Shown here: in pieces, positions 24,154 through 31,528 of the stretch
Position numbering within the stretch: position 1 is the stretch's first letter
Layout: every line of letters starts with the position of its first letter
Assembly: GCA_026990595.1 (NCBI GenBank)
Contig: JALXCZ010000045.1
Location: 1-40,924, forward strand
Length of the DNA stretch: 40,924 nt
Direction of reading: 5' to 3'
Source: Sulfurovum sp.
Lineage (GTDB): Bacteria > Campylobacterota > Campylobacteria > Campylobacterales > Sulfurovaceae
The notes under the pieces: generated by a model
Database searches by the model: none
Told to the model about the DNA's origin: nothing
What the model saw: only the letters and a program-made list of their open reading frames with translations
Translations under genes and position numbers: made by a program

Positions 24154-25059
24154 ATGCAACACTACCAGAGCCTAAAAGAACACTATCATTTTACAGAAAA
24201 AGAAGCATCAATCTTAAAAGGGCTTCAGCCTCGTATGGAAACCTTGGCAGATGAATTCATCGATGGTTTCTATGATTATATCTGGGGTTTTGGTAAGACA
24301 GCAAAATTTTTAAAGAACAAAGAGATCATTGCCTACCACCGTAGTAAAATAAAAGAGTGGTTTATCAATCTTTTTTGTGGAAAATACGATTTGCCCTATT
24401 TTATGTATCTATATAAAATAGGGGAGATTCATGTCAAAATAGGTCTGCCGACACATTATGTTAATTCAGCTTTTACATATGTACGTACTTTCATACTTAC
24501 CAGTATTGAGGAAAATTTTAAAAATAAAGAGCAACATATAGAAGAGATAAGGGCAGTAGAAAAGATTGTCGATATAAATCTTGATGTTTTGACAAGTTCA
24601 TATCGGGAAGAAGAGTTAAGTACATTTTTATCTTTATCCAAAGTAGAAAAAGGTATTTTGATTGGATTAAAAAAATTTAACTCCTATATCAACTATTTTC
24701 TTGCCGGAGCATTGGCTCTGGTAGCATTTTTTGCTATTGTACTTTTTGGCTATGATATTTATTTATTATTTTTTTCCGATAAAGGTATTGAGAAAGGTAT
24801 TTTAACAGTACTGGGAAGTTTGTTGGTTTTATGGGCAGCAATAGAGTTGATCCATGAAGAGATAAATCATTTGCAGGGTAAAGGATTTGCCATAGGTGCT
24901 TTTATTATGTTAGCAATGGCTGCATTGATTCGTAAAGTGCTTATTTATTCACTTTCCGCTGAAAAATCTGAAGAGTTACTTATTATTGCTGTAGTAATAG
25001 TAGGATTAGCAATAGCATATTGGCTTGTAGGTGCAAAAAAACGTACAACAATCGATTAA
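24154..25059 (+). CDS. Protoglobin-PsiE fusion, putative heme gas sensor in the membrane
   Basis: This is a 301-residue two-domain protein. Residues 1-160 are a protoglobin/globin-coupled-sensor fold: KIGEIHVKIGLP contains His93 at the proximal heme-ligand position, and WGF, F35 and Y61 fit the heme pocket. Residues about 165-295 hold four membrane helices matching the phosphate-starvation-inducible PsiE family, with AIELIHEEINHLQGKG and AALIRKVLIY. Binding of O2, NO or CO to the heme could therefore alter a membrane output whose activity is unknown. It has an AAAGGAAAAGAG RBS and its own promoter, and is followed by a small membrane protein and an MtfA-type peptidase. Confidence 0.82.
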   Translation: MQHYQSLKEHYHFTEKEASILKGLQPRMETLADEFIDGFYDYIWGFGKTAKFLKNKEIIAYHRSKIKEWFINLFCGKYDLPYFMYLYKIGEIHVKIGLPTHYVNSAFTYVRTFILTSIEENFKNKEQHIEEIRAVEKIVDINLDVLTSSYREEELSTFLSLSKVEKGILIGLKKFNSYINYFLAGALALVAFFAIVLFGYDIYLLFFSDKGIEKGILTVLGSLLVLWAAIELIHEEINHLQGKGFAIGAFIMLAMAALIRKVLIYSLSAEKSEELLIIAVVIVGLAIAYWLVGAKKRTTID

Positions 25060-25105
25060 ATCTTACGTCTATGATTGAGCAAGATTTGTATATATGGAGA
25101 GGAAA

Positions 25106-25333
25106 ATGAAAAAAAAATACGTAAAACATGCAACAATGTTAAATTTTAAAGGAATGTTGTACCTGATAGCATTTTCTATATGGGTTTATGTCATGATGGA
25201 TATAGCAGATACACTGCATTTTTCAAAAGATGCGATCTTATCTTATGGAGGAAGTACAGCCCTCATTATTTTTGCTGTATATATTATTTTTCTCTTGTTG
25301 GAATTATTCGTTGATATTGAAGATATTGACTGA
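25106..25333 (+). CDS. Small two-helix membrane protein (75 aa)
   Basis: I prefer the ATG at 25106 because GGAGAGG (25096-25102) lies just before it; an ATG at 25094 has no ribosome-binding site. The product has a basic N-terminus (MKKKYVKH), two hydrophobic helices (about 17-32 and 48-68) and an acidic end (DIEDID). It lies between the protoglobin-PsiE fusion and mtfA with short gaps, so it may be an accessory of either. No family is recognised. Confidence 0.62.
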   Translation: MKKKYVKHATMLNFKGMLYLIAFSIWVYVMMDIADTLHFSKDAILSYGGSTALIIFAVYIIFLLLELFVDIEDID

Positions 25334-25354
25334 TCTATCATATATATATAATTT

Positions 25355-25369
25355 AAAGGAAATACTATA
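25355..25369 (+). promoter_or_regulatory. Shine-Dalgarno plus ATA initiation codon of the MtfA-type peptidase
   Basis: AAAGGA (25355-25360), six bases, then ATA (25367-25369). The frame opens after a TAA at 25349-25351, leaving six codons with no ATG, GTG or TTG. The first conventional start (TTG at 25400) would cut the membrane anchor in half. Confidence 0.68.
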
Positions 25370-26209
25370 GAAGCTTATTATATTAAATTTATTTACTTTT
25401 TGTTTTTGGGTGGATTATTGTTTTTGGGTATCACTCTTTTTCTTGACTACCGAAAAAGACAACGACTTAAAGCTTTGGAAAAAATACCTTTTAAGGAGGA
25501 ACATAGAAAAGTATTACTAAAAGTACCACACTATAAAAATCTCTCGGACATAGACAAGAAAAAAATTGAAAGATCCATGATTCGTTTTGCCTACACGAAA
25601 GAATTCATAGGTATCAAAATGCAAATAACAGATGAAATGAAAATAGTTATCTCATTTTATGCCTGTTTACTCCTTTTGCATATAGAGACTGATAATTGCT
25701 ATGATAACTTAAAGACAATTATTGTGTATCCTGCACCGGTGGTACTTAAAAATGTAAGAGAGAGCGGAGGTATTTATACCAAAGAAGATTTTATGATAGA
25801 TGGACAGTCTGCCAATGATACGGTTGTACTTGTCTGGCATGATGCAAAGTTTGAGGCATATCATTTACGACATGACAATGTCATAGTTCATGAGTTTGCA
25901 CATGAAATAGATTTTATGGATGGGGAAATAGACGGGGTACCACCACTTGAAAGATCAAAATACAATGAGTGGACTTCCGTACTGTATAAGGATTATAAAA
26001 AACTTCAAACGGTTGCTGCAAAAAATAGAGAATGGGGTAAATATAAACTGCTTGGAAGTTATGCAGCTACAAATGAAGCTGAATTTTTTGCAGTAGTTAC
26101 AGAGAGATTCTTTGAATCACCCCATAGTCTGAAAAGTCATTTTCCTGAACTCTATAAAGAGTTGAGAGACTTTTATCATATAGATACGCTTTCATTGGTA
26201 TCGAAGTAG
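25367..26209 (+). CDS. mtfA: MtfA-family (M90) zinc metallopeptidase, membrane anchored, probable ATA start
   Basis: From ATA the protein has 280 residues. An N-terminal membrane helix (about 6-25) is followed by the MtfA peptidase domain. HEFAHEIDFMDG has the zinc ligands His175 and His179 and catalytic Glu176, and a downstream NEAEFFAVVTERFFE supplies the conserved Glu region. E. coli MtfA (DgsA/Mlc-binding aminopeptidase) regulates glucose uptake; this anchored version in a stress locus may instead process membrane proteins. It is co-oriented with the protoglobin-PsiE gene and convergent with the small genes at 26216, with a gap of only six bases. Confidence 0.87.
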   Translation: MEAYYIKFIYFLFLGGLLFLGITLFLDYRKRQRLKALEKIPFKEEHRKVLLKVPHYKNLSDIDKKKIERSMIRFAYTKEFIGIKMQITDEMKIVISFYACLLLLHIETDNCYDNLKTIIVYPAPVVLKNVRESGGIYTKEDFMIDGQSANDTVVLVWHDAKFEAYHLRHDNVIVHEFAHEIDFMDGEIDGVPPLERSKYNEWTSVLYKDYKKLQTVAAKNREWGKYKLLGSYAATNEAEFFAVVTERFFESPHSLKSHFPELYKELRDFYHIDTLSLVSK

Positions 26210-26215
26210 GGTGTT

Positions 26216-26422
26216 CTAAATAAGCCCGAGATCTGCCAAAACAGTTTTTACTTTTGGTGAAATTTCGCTGAGTTCCGCCATAAGTGATTCCCAGGCCTTG
26301 TCTTCGGCATACCACTCTTCTATACGTTTAAAGGAATCACTTTTCTCTTCTTCACTGAGTGTATTTGATTTATCTATATTCTCTTTAACTGTTTCCAAAT
26401 GTTTTAAATTGCTTTTACTCAT
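26216..26422 (-). CDS. Small helical protein of unknown function (68 aa)
   Basis: The start is the ATG at 26422, which has an AGGAG site 8 nt upstream; a longer frame from 26461 would overlap the preceding gene and lacks a site. The product is a charged, helical, soluble protein with SxEEKxDSFxRIEEWYAED in the centre. It is the last gene of the minus-strand run that begins with YfdX, 10 nt after its neighbour. No family is recognised. Confidence 0.6.
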   Translation of the reverse strand: MSKSNLKHLETVKENIDKSNTLSEEEKSDSFKRIEEWYAEDKAWESLMAELSEISPKVKTVLADLGLI

Positions 26423-26432
26423 GGTTCTTCTC

Positions 26433-26642
26433 CTAATAATTGTTATATTTTCCGGCTTCAACTTCTGTCTTTAGATCATCCAGAGCTTTTTGCATTGTCC
26501 CAATGATAAGTTCAGCAGATTTTCTGTCATCATTTTCAGGAATATCCCAGTCAAATATCTTCATATTCGCTTTAAAAATGAGGCGTAATTCTGTAGTAAT
26601 ACTTGATTTCATTTTTTCTATTTCCTGTTCTTGTGGTGTCAT
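26433..26642 (-). CDS. Small soluble protein of unknown function (69 aa)
   Basis: An excellent GAGGAG ribosome-binding site precedes the ATG at 26642. The protein is helical and acidic, with Trp-containing FDWDIPENDDRKSAEL in the middle. No membrane segment or known motif is seen. It precedes the 68-aa protein by 10 nt, so the two are co-translated and may form a pair. They follow the second APC permease in the stress-associated minus-strand operon. Confidence 0.6.
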   Translation of the reverse strand: MTPQEQEIEKMKSSITTELRLIFKANMKIFDWDIPENDDRKSAELIIGTMQKALDDLKTEVEAGKYNNY

Positions 26643-26698
26643 TATTTCTCCTCAGTAAATTAATTGTTACATTGTACATTAGAAATATTAATTGATGA

Positions 26699-28009
26699 TT
26701 AATATTCTTTTTTCTTATACGGTTGTGTTTTGTATTTTCTTTGAAAAATTTGACCTCTTACATAACGTCCGTATATGAGTTCAAACAGCAGTGATATAAT
26801 GATAAATGATCCAAAAATAATCATTGCATGTGGATTGGAATCATACGTATGCAACATTAAGGTAATTAGTGCAAACAGCGCAAAAACTGAAGAGAGGATA
26901 GTAACAATAGGTGAGGCATTAATTTCAGTATGTAGTTTATAGGCACTGACGTTCACAAGAAAAAAGATTAGAAGAAAGCCTGCACTTCCTATAATGGCAA
27001 TTTCAGTGAGATCAATACTGTTAGCCAGAATAAGACTGAATAATGTAGTATAAAGAACCCCATTGAAAGGTACATTTTTTTTTGAATCCATAAGCGTATG
27101 CGGAAGCTTTCCATCTTTTGCAATTTTGTAACCCAGCCGTGCATTACCATAGAGCGTTGCATTGATGGCCGAAAAGGTTGAGAGTAAGGCTGCAGAGGAA
27201 ACAATGACAAAGCCTATATGTCCCAAAGCTGGTTTGGCAGCTTCTGCCAAGGCATAATCTTTTGCTTTCATAAGTACTTCATAACTGACGCTCCCTACCG
27301 TAATGATAGAAATAAGTACATAAAGCAGTATTACAATACTGACAGAAAAGTAAAAAGCACGTGGCAGATTTTTATCCGGATCTTTAATATCTTCGGCTGC
27401 ATTGGCTATGAGTTCAAAACCTTCATAGGCAACAAAAATGATCATACCTGCTACGACAATAGAAAGAGGAGAAGACCAATGGTCTGGAGACATTCTGCTG
27501 GTCTCTACATAGGGAGCCCCGGCAACAATAACCAGTATAAGCAGTGATACCTTAATAACAACGATCACAGTTTCAGATTTTCCTACAAAAGAAGCACTCA
27601 CAAGATTGATGATTGCAGGAAAGACAATAGAAATGCTGATCAAGGTGTGTGTAAGTAAAGTACTCTGCTTGGAAAAGAATGTTGTACCATAAGATGCAAA
27701 GGCTGTAGCATAAAGGGAAATAGTGACAAGATAACTAAGCCATAACATTAAATTGACTGAACCAGAAAGAATATTGTCTCCAAATGCCTTGTCAATGAAC
27801 GTGACTGTACCTCCGCTACTTTGGTAGGCAACAGAAAGTTTTGCATATGAGTAGGCGGTAAAGATAGCCACTAATCCTGCAATGGCAAAAGCAATTGCCG
27901 TTGCACCATCAGCAAGCGATACTGCTTCACCCAGTACAGCAAAAATACCACCACCTACCATGCCACCAATACCTATAGAGATGGCACCTAGTAGTCCTAT
28001 GCTTCGCAT
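26699..28009 (-). CDS. APC-family amino acid permease, copy 2
   Basis: This 436-residue transporter has about twelve helices. The GGMVGGGIFAVLGEAVSLA block and EGFELIANAAEDIKDPDKNLPRA correspond to the same motifs in copy 1 at 16156, as does AKDYALAEAAKPALGHIGF. The specificity is not determined. It belongs to the YfdX/HdeD-2 minus-strand run. HdeD and APC genes therefore occur as two paralogous pairs on opposite sides of the peroxiredoxin/globin genes. Confidence 0.88.
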   Translation of the reverse strand: MRSIGLLGAISIGIGGMVGGGIFAVLGEAVSLADGATAIAFAIAGLVAIFTAYSYAKLSVAYQSSGGTVTFIDKAFGDNILSGSVNLMLWLSYLVTISLYATAFASYGTTFFSKQSTLLTHTLISISIVFPAIINLVSASFVGKSETVIVVIKVSLLILVIVAGAPYVETSRMSPDHWSSPLSIVVAGMIIFVAYEGFELIANAAEDIKDPDKNLPRAFYFSVSIVILLYVLISIITVGSVSYEVLMKAKDYALAEAAKPALGHIGFVIVSSAALLSTFSAINATLYGNARLGYKIAKDGKLPHTLMDSKKNVPFNGVLYTTLFSLILANSIDLTEIAIIGSAGFLLIFFLVNVSAYKLHTEINASPIVTILSSVFALFALITLMLHTYDSNPHAMIIFGSFIIISLLFELIYGRYVRGQIFQRKYKTQPYKKKEY

Positions 28010-28060
28010 AAAATACCTGTCTTATTGTTATCCATTTATATTATATCTACTTCTATTTGA

Positions 28061-28294
28061 TTATTTTTTATCGGTGTGACACTTCAGTGATTCTGCTTTA
28101 ATAAAATGTAATTTGTCCAAAATATGCTCCAACTCTGCTACATTTTCTTTATACTGTTTTTCAAGTGCTTCTTTTTTCTTTTCTATCATCGTGATCTGTT
28201 TCTCAATATCTTCTGGTTTTGCATGACAGTCTTTCGCTGCATCTGCCTCTTTTTCCAAGACCCAGTCCATTGCTTTTTTCATAAATTCTACCAT
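28061..28294 (-). CDS. Small coiled-coil protein (77 aa)
   Basis: This is a soluble protein dominated by one long coiled coil (about 26-65, heptad-like with many Lys and Glu). A single Cys-His at DCHAKP and a second at LKCHTD near the C-terminus could ligate a metal or form a disulfide. It has a ribosome-binding site AAAGGAAAAA upstream. It lies between the APC permease and a small membrane protein in the minus-strand stress operon. Function is unknown. Confidence 0.6.
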   Translation of the reverse strand: MVEFMKKAMDWVLEKEADAAKDCHAKPEDIEKQITMIEKKKEALEKQYKENVAELEHILDKLHFIKAESLKCHTDKK

Positions 28295-28342
28295 TTGTTT
28301 TTCCTTTTCTTTTTTAAATAATTATACACTATCTCTTGTTAA

Positions 28343-28561
28343 TCAGAGTATTTCTTCTATATCATGAGCTAATTCATCTGCTTTTGACCTTTGATGGCTT
28401 TTTGCATGGACAGCGACTGCCCATATTGCACCCAGAAAACTCAAAATAATGAATATCCACGGATTGATCTCATCATAGGCATAGTAGTCCACCATAGCTG
28501 TCAATGCAATGAAAAGTACAAAATAGACAATAAAAAGTGAAATTTTACGCTTTAGTGTCAT
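28343..28561 (-). CDS. Small two-helix membrane protein (72 aa)
   Basis: The ATG at 28561 lies 17 nt inside the end of HdeD copy 2 and has a GAGAG site upstream, so translation is coupled; a longer frame from 28600 would overlap HdeD further. Residues about 8-25 and 33-50 form two helices, followed by a charged tail (KSHQRSKADELAHDIEEIL). No family is recognised. Confidence 0.6.
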   Translation of the reverse strand: MTLKRKISLFIVYFVLFIALTAMVDYYAYDEINPWIFIILSFLGAIWAVAVHAKSHQRSKADELAHDIEEIL

Positions 28562-29138
28562 GGGTACTCTCTTCTTCTGCTTTATCAACCAATATACCAC
28601 CTGTCAAAAGAGCAATTCCGTCAAACAGAAGACTTATCCCTACAAGCAAGCCGACCATGAACAAAGAGCTGAAAGGCCAGTCGACTACGAAGATCACACC
28701 CAGTGCAAGAGAAGTAATGGCATTAAGAAGCCATAAAATCCAGTTTTTTTGAGGTCTCATTGAAAATGCAAGACCAAATCCTGCAAAGGCATCCGTAAAG
28801 AAGTAGATCGCAAACAAAAGCCCCAACGTTGCAACACCCTGCATTGGATAGAAGAGCATAAACAGCCCTACTAAAATGAGCAGGAAGCTTTTCAGCCATC
28901 CTGCCCAGTCCTCTTTGTTACTTGTCCAGGTGAACCAGCCTGCAAAAACACCTGCAAACAGCATGAGATAAGCGACAAATGCCAATGTTGTTAAGGACAT
29001 CACTGTAGGAAAAAAAATCCCTAGAACACCCAATATAATAAATACGATACCACTGATCTTTGAATATTTTTTAAAATTGTCTACCAAGTTTTTATTAATA
29101 TTCATTTCCAAATTTAACTGATCGTTCCATTTCCACAT
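28545..29138 (-). CDS. HdeD family (DUF308) membrane protein, copy 2
   Basis: This 197-residue, six-helix DUF308 protein is closely related to copy 1 at 15612. Shared blocks include EDWAGWLKSFLL and GVATLGLLFAIYFFTDAFAG. Both start MW. It is immediately downstream of yfdX (25-nt gap). In E. coli both yfdX and hdeD respond to acid stress through the EvgA/GadE network, so the pairing is informative. The short C-terminal tail is acidic (EEESTHD). Confidence 0.88.
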   Translation of the reverse strand: MWKWNDQLNLEMNINKNLVDNFKKYSKISGIVFIILGVLGIFFPTVMSLTTLAFVAYLMLFAGVFAGWFTWTSNKEDWAGWLKSFLLILVGLFMLFYPMQGVATLGLLFAIYFFTDAFAGFGLAFSMRPQKNWILWLLNAITSLALGVIFVVDWPFSSLFMVGLLVGISLLFDGIALLTGGILVDKAEEESTHDTKA

Positions 29139-29163
29139 GATCTATCCTTTTTTAATTATAATA

Positions 29164-30162
29164 CTATTGTACCGTCTTTTTTTCATCCGTATGTGCTTCT
29201 TTTTTGAATGTATTTTGCTCATCTATTGCTTTTTTACCCTCTTTTTGCTCAAAATGTTCTACCTTTTCTTCGGCTTTATTGTGCACAGATGAAGGTACTT
29301 TCACTCTGGATATCTTGGTATGCGCCACAATATTTTTAAAATCTGTTTTAAGAGTATCATAAAGTTTTTCTACGATATTTTTCCCTTTGATCTCTTTTTG
29401 GATTGCTTCAATACTTTCATTGAGATGCTTGTAGTCTGCATCATGTTTTTTTGTATATCCGAGAAGTTCTGCACGTTTCAACTCTTCTTTGGCTGCATCT
29501 AGTAGCTTGTTAGCCTCTTTCTTTTTGCTTTTATCCAGTTTTGAAGCTTCTGTAACAAGATCTTGTGCTGCCAGGAGCGGTGTAGGGAGAACTGCCTTAA
29601 AGACAACCAAACTGTTCATTGCCTCTGCAATAGCAGCTAAAGCCTCTTTTTCTTTACCTTTATTAAGAGCATCAAGCGCTTTTTTTGCTGCAACAGGATA
29701 GAGTTTCATAGGTATAGCGATCGTACTGATATCCATCTCATCTTTAAGTGGTGAGATCACATCAATAGCAGCTTGGGTATCATGTGCTTTCAAGAGCTGT
29801 TGTGCAACTTTTAGTCTGTCTGCAATCACTTCTGAAGTCCCCATAAAGGCATACGCCTGAAGTCTCTCATCGATAGGTACAAGGTCTAATGACGGATCTG
29901 CTTTCAAAGCTTTGTTAAAACTTTTCATAGCTGCTTCCAAGTCTTTTTTCGCTTCTTTTTTGTCTTTTTTCCCTAAAGCCTGCAGAGCATTAAATGTATT
30001 TTGCATACCCTCAACGATCTCTTTTGGAGCTTGTTTATGGTTTTGTACCTGTTTTTGCATTTCATGCTGAACCAGCACTTTTTTATCTGTTTTAGCCTGA
30101 AGTGTTGTCACACCAAGTAGTAACCCGCATGTAAGTGCTGAAAGTAAAAATCTTTTTTTCAT
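29164..30162 (-). CDS. YfdX family periplasmic protein
   Basis: This 332-residue protein has a Sec signal peptide (about 1-23, cleavage near LQA). The mature part is almost wholly helical and rich in Lys, Ala and Glu. The central region (IPxKLYPVAAKKAL, AIAEAMNSLVV, PLLAAQDLV) matches the YfdX domain. E. coli YfdX is an acid-induced periplasmic protein reported to have chaperone-like behaviour. It is the first gene of the minus-strand operon, with an AAAAGGA ribosome-binding site, and diverges from the gene pair ending in a CRP/FNR regulator. Confidence 0.85.
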   Translation of the reverse strand: MKKRFLLSALTCGLLLGVTTLQAKTDKKVLVQHEMQKQVQNHKQAPKEIVEGMQNTFNALQALGKKDKKEAKKDLEAAMKSFNKALKADPSLDLVPIDERLQAYAFMGTSEVIADRLKVAQQLLKAHDTQAAIDVISPLKDEMDISTIAIPMKLYPVAAKKALDALNKGKEKEALAAIAEAMNSLVVFKAVLPTPLLAAQDLVTEASKLDKSKKKEANKLLDAAKEELKRAELLGYTKKHDADYKHLNESIEAIQKEIKGKNIVEKLYDTLKTDFKNIVAHTKISRVKVPSSVHNKAEEKVEHFEQKEGKKAIDEQNTFKKEAHTDEKKTVQ

Positions 30163-30225
30163 CGTAAATCCTTTTGTGTTAATTTTTTATTTCAACCAAA
30201 TTATGAAGTAGTAAAAATAACCTGT

Positions 30226-30243
30226 CTGTTAGCTAACTAACAG
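30226..30243. promoter_or_regulatory. 18-bp palindrome in the yfdX/regulator divergent region
   Basis: CTGTTAG-CTAA-CTAACAG is a perfect 7-bp inverted repeat with a 4-bp centre, placed between the divergent yfdX (ATG 30162) and 30322 genes. Its size suits a dimeric winged-helix regulator of the CRP/FNR type, such as the one encoded at 30794, although the sequence differs from the FNR consensus. Confidence 0.5.
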
Positions 30244-30321
30244 AAGTAAAAATTTCACTGCTATATGATTATAAATATAAAGGGAACCTATTATTAGAGA
30301 TTCCCTAAAAGAGGAGTACCT

Positions 30322-30801
30322 ATGTCTTATAAAGAAGAGATCATCATCAGACTTGCAAGAGAGGAAGATGTCCTGAAGAAAAGTGTAGCAGATATTTTTG
30401 AAAAAGCACTTTCACATACCAAGCAGACAGGGCAGTCTCTGGAGAGTATTGTCTATGAGATCCTTGAAGGGGTAGAAGAGAGTAAAAAAGGTGAAGAGTC
30501 ACTCATTCAAAGTACCGACAATATTGCACATATACTTTTGGAAAATGCCAAAGACGAGATGACATTTTCTTATAAAAAATATATGAAAGCAGAAGCAGTA
30601 CACAGTGAAAATATTGCCAAACAATATGCTTTGGCAGATGAACTTATGGAAACGGTGGCACACTATGCAAAAGAGCATAACCATAAGAAACTCTTAAAAC
30701 GTTGTCGTGAAAAAAAATCATTATTCTTAGAGCATATAGATGAAATAATTGAAAAAGTTGGCTATAATCATGGACTAAACAATAAGGATCACCATGGTTA
30801 A
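30322..30801 (+). CDS. Helical protein co-expressed with a CRP/FNR regulator (159 aa)
   Basis: This soluble, helix-rich acidic protein has a GAGGAG ribosome-binding site. A coiled-coil segment covers about residues 90-145. The gene overlaps the CRP/FNR-type regulator by 8 nt, so the two are coupled. It may be a partner or modulator of the regulator, or a stress effector. I do not recognise the family with confidence. A small GGGAA/TTCCC hairpin (30281-30306) lies in the leader just before the ribosome-binding site. Confidence 0.65.
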   Translation: MSYKEEIIIRLAREEDVLKKSVADIFEKALSHTKQTGQSLESIVYEILEGVEESKKGEESLIQSTDNIAHILLENAKDEMTFSYKKYMKAEAVHSENIAKQYALADELMETVAHYAKEHNHKKLLKRCREKKSLFLEHIDEIIEKVGYNHGLNNKDHHG

Positions 30802-31516
30802 AACATCATCACTCTACGACAAAGCATTTGAAGTACTTAAAACCTCCGATCTTTTTGGAGGGCTCTGCGAGACTGTACTCTATGATATGCTTGATGAGAG
30901 TGAAGAGGGGAGTTGGAACAAAGCCGAGGTTATAGACCCTGATCTGAGTACAAAATATCTGCATATACTTCTCAGCGGTCGTTTGAAAATTTCTCAGGTA
31001 GATCCTGAAACTGGCAGAAGTATTGCTATTTTCTTACTTGAGAGCCAAGATATTTTTGATGTTTTTTCTCTGCTTGACGGCAAAGAGCATATTGTTCAGC
31101 CTGTGGCACTGGATCATGTAGATTTTTTACGTATTCCTTTGAAACGTGCCAGAGAGTGGATTAAAGAACATCCGGAATTCAATGAAACCTTTCTGCCTTA
31201 TTTGGGAGATCAAATGCGTGAACTTGAAGCCTTCAGCGAATCTCTGGTTTTTCATGACACCACCACAAGACTGGCCAAACTCATCTTGAAGCATGTCCAT
31301 AGCTGTAAAGAAAATAATGATGAACACTACCCTGTAAAACTCATTAACAACCTCTCTCATGAAGCCTTGGCAGAGATGATAGGCTCTGTCCGCTCTGTGG
31401 TCAGTACGCAAATGCATAAGCTTAAAGAAGAGGGCGCTATCGTTAGTAAAAGAGGACATCTGGCTGTGACCAACCTTGACAAACTGATGAAAAAATGTGA
31501 TCTTTTTCATCGTTGA
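30794..31516 (+). CDS. CRP/FNR-family transcriptional regulator
   Basis: This 240-residue protein has an N-terminal cyclic-nucleotide-binding-like beta roll (about 20-125, with LLSGRLKIS and SIAIFLLESQDIFDVFSLL), a dimerisation helix (about 135-165) and a C-terminal winged helix. The recognition-helix region is LSHEALAEMIGSVRSVVSTQMHKLKEEGAI. There are no N-terminal Cys clusters of the FNR type, so direct Fe-S sensing is unlikely. It diverges from the yfdX-hdeD operon, which makes those genes the natural candidate targets through the palindrome at 30226. Confidence 0.88.
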   Translation: MVKTSSLYDKAFEVLKTSDLFGGLCETVLYDMLDESEEGSWNKAEVIDPDLSTKYLHILLSGRLKISQVDPETGRSIAIFLLESQDIFDVFSLLDGKEHIVQPVALDHVDFLRIPLKRAREWIKEHPEFNETFLPYLGDQMRELEAFSESLVFHDTTTRLAKLILKHVHSCKENNDEHYPVKLINNLSHEALAEMIGSVRSVVSTQMHKLKEEGAIVSKRGHLAVTNLDKLMKKCDLFHR

Positions 31517-31524
31517 GAAAGATC
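31499..31524 (-). terminator. Possible terminator of the oleate hydratase gene
   Basis: GATCTTT (31499-31505) and AAAGATC (31518-31524) form a 7-bp stem across the convergent gene ends. Read on the minus strand it is followed by ACATTTTTTC. It lies inside the last codons of the regulator, so it may work mainly for the minus strand. Confidence 0.4.
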
Positions 31525-31528
31525 TTCC

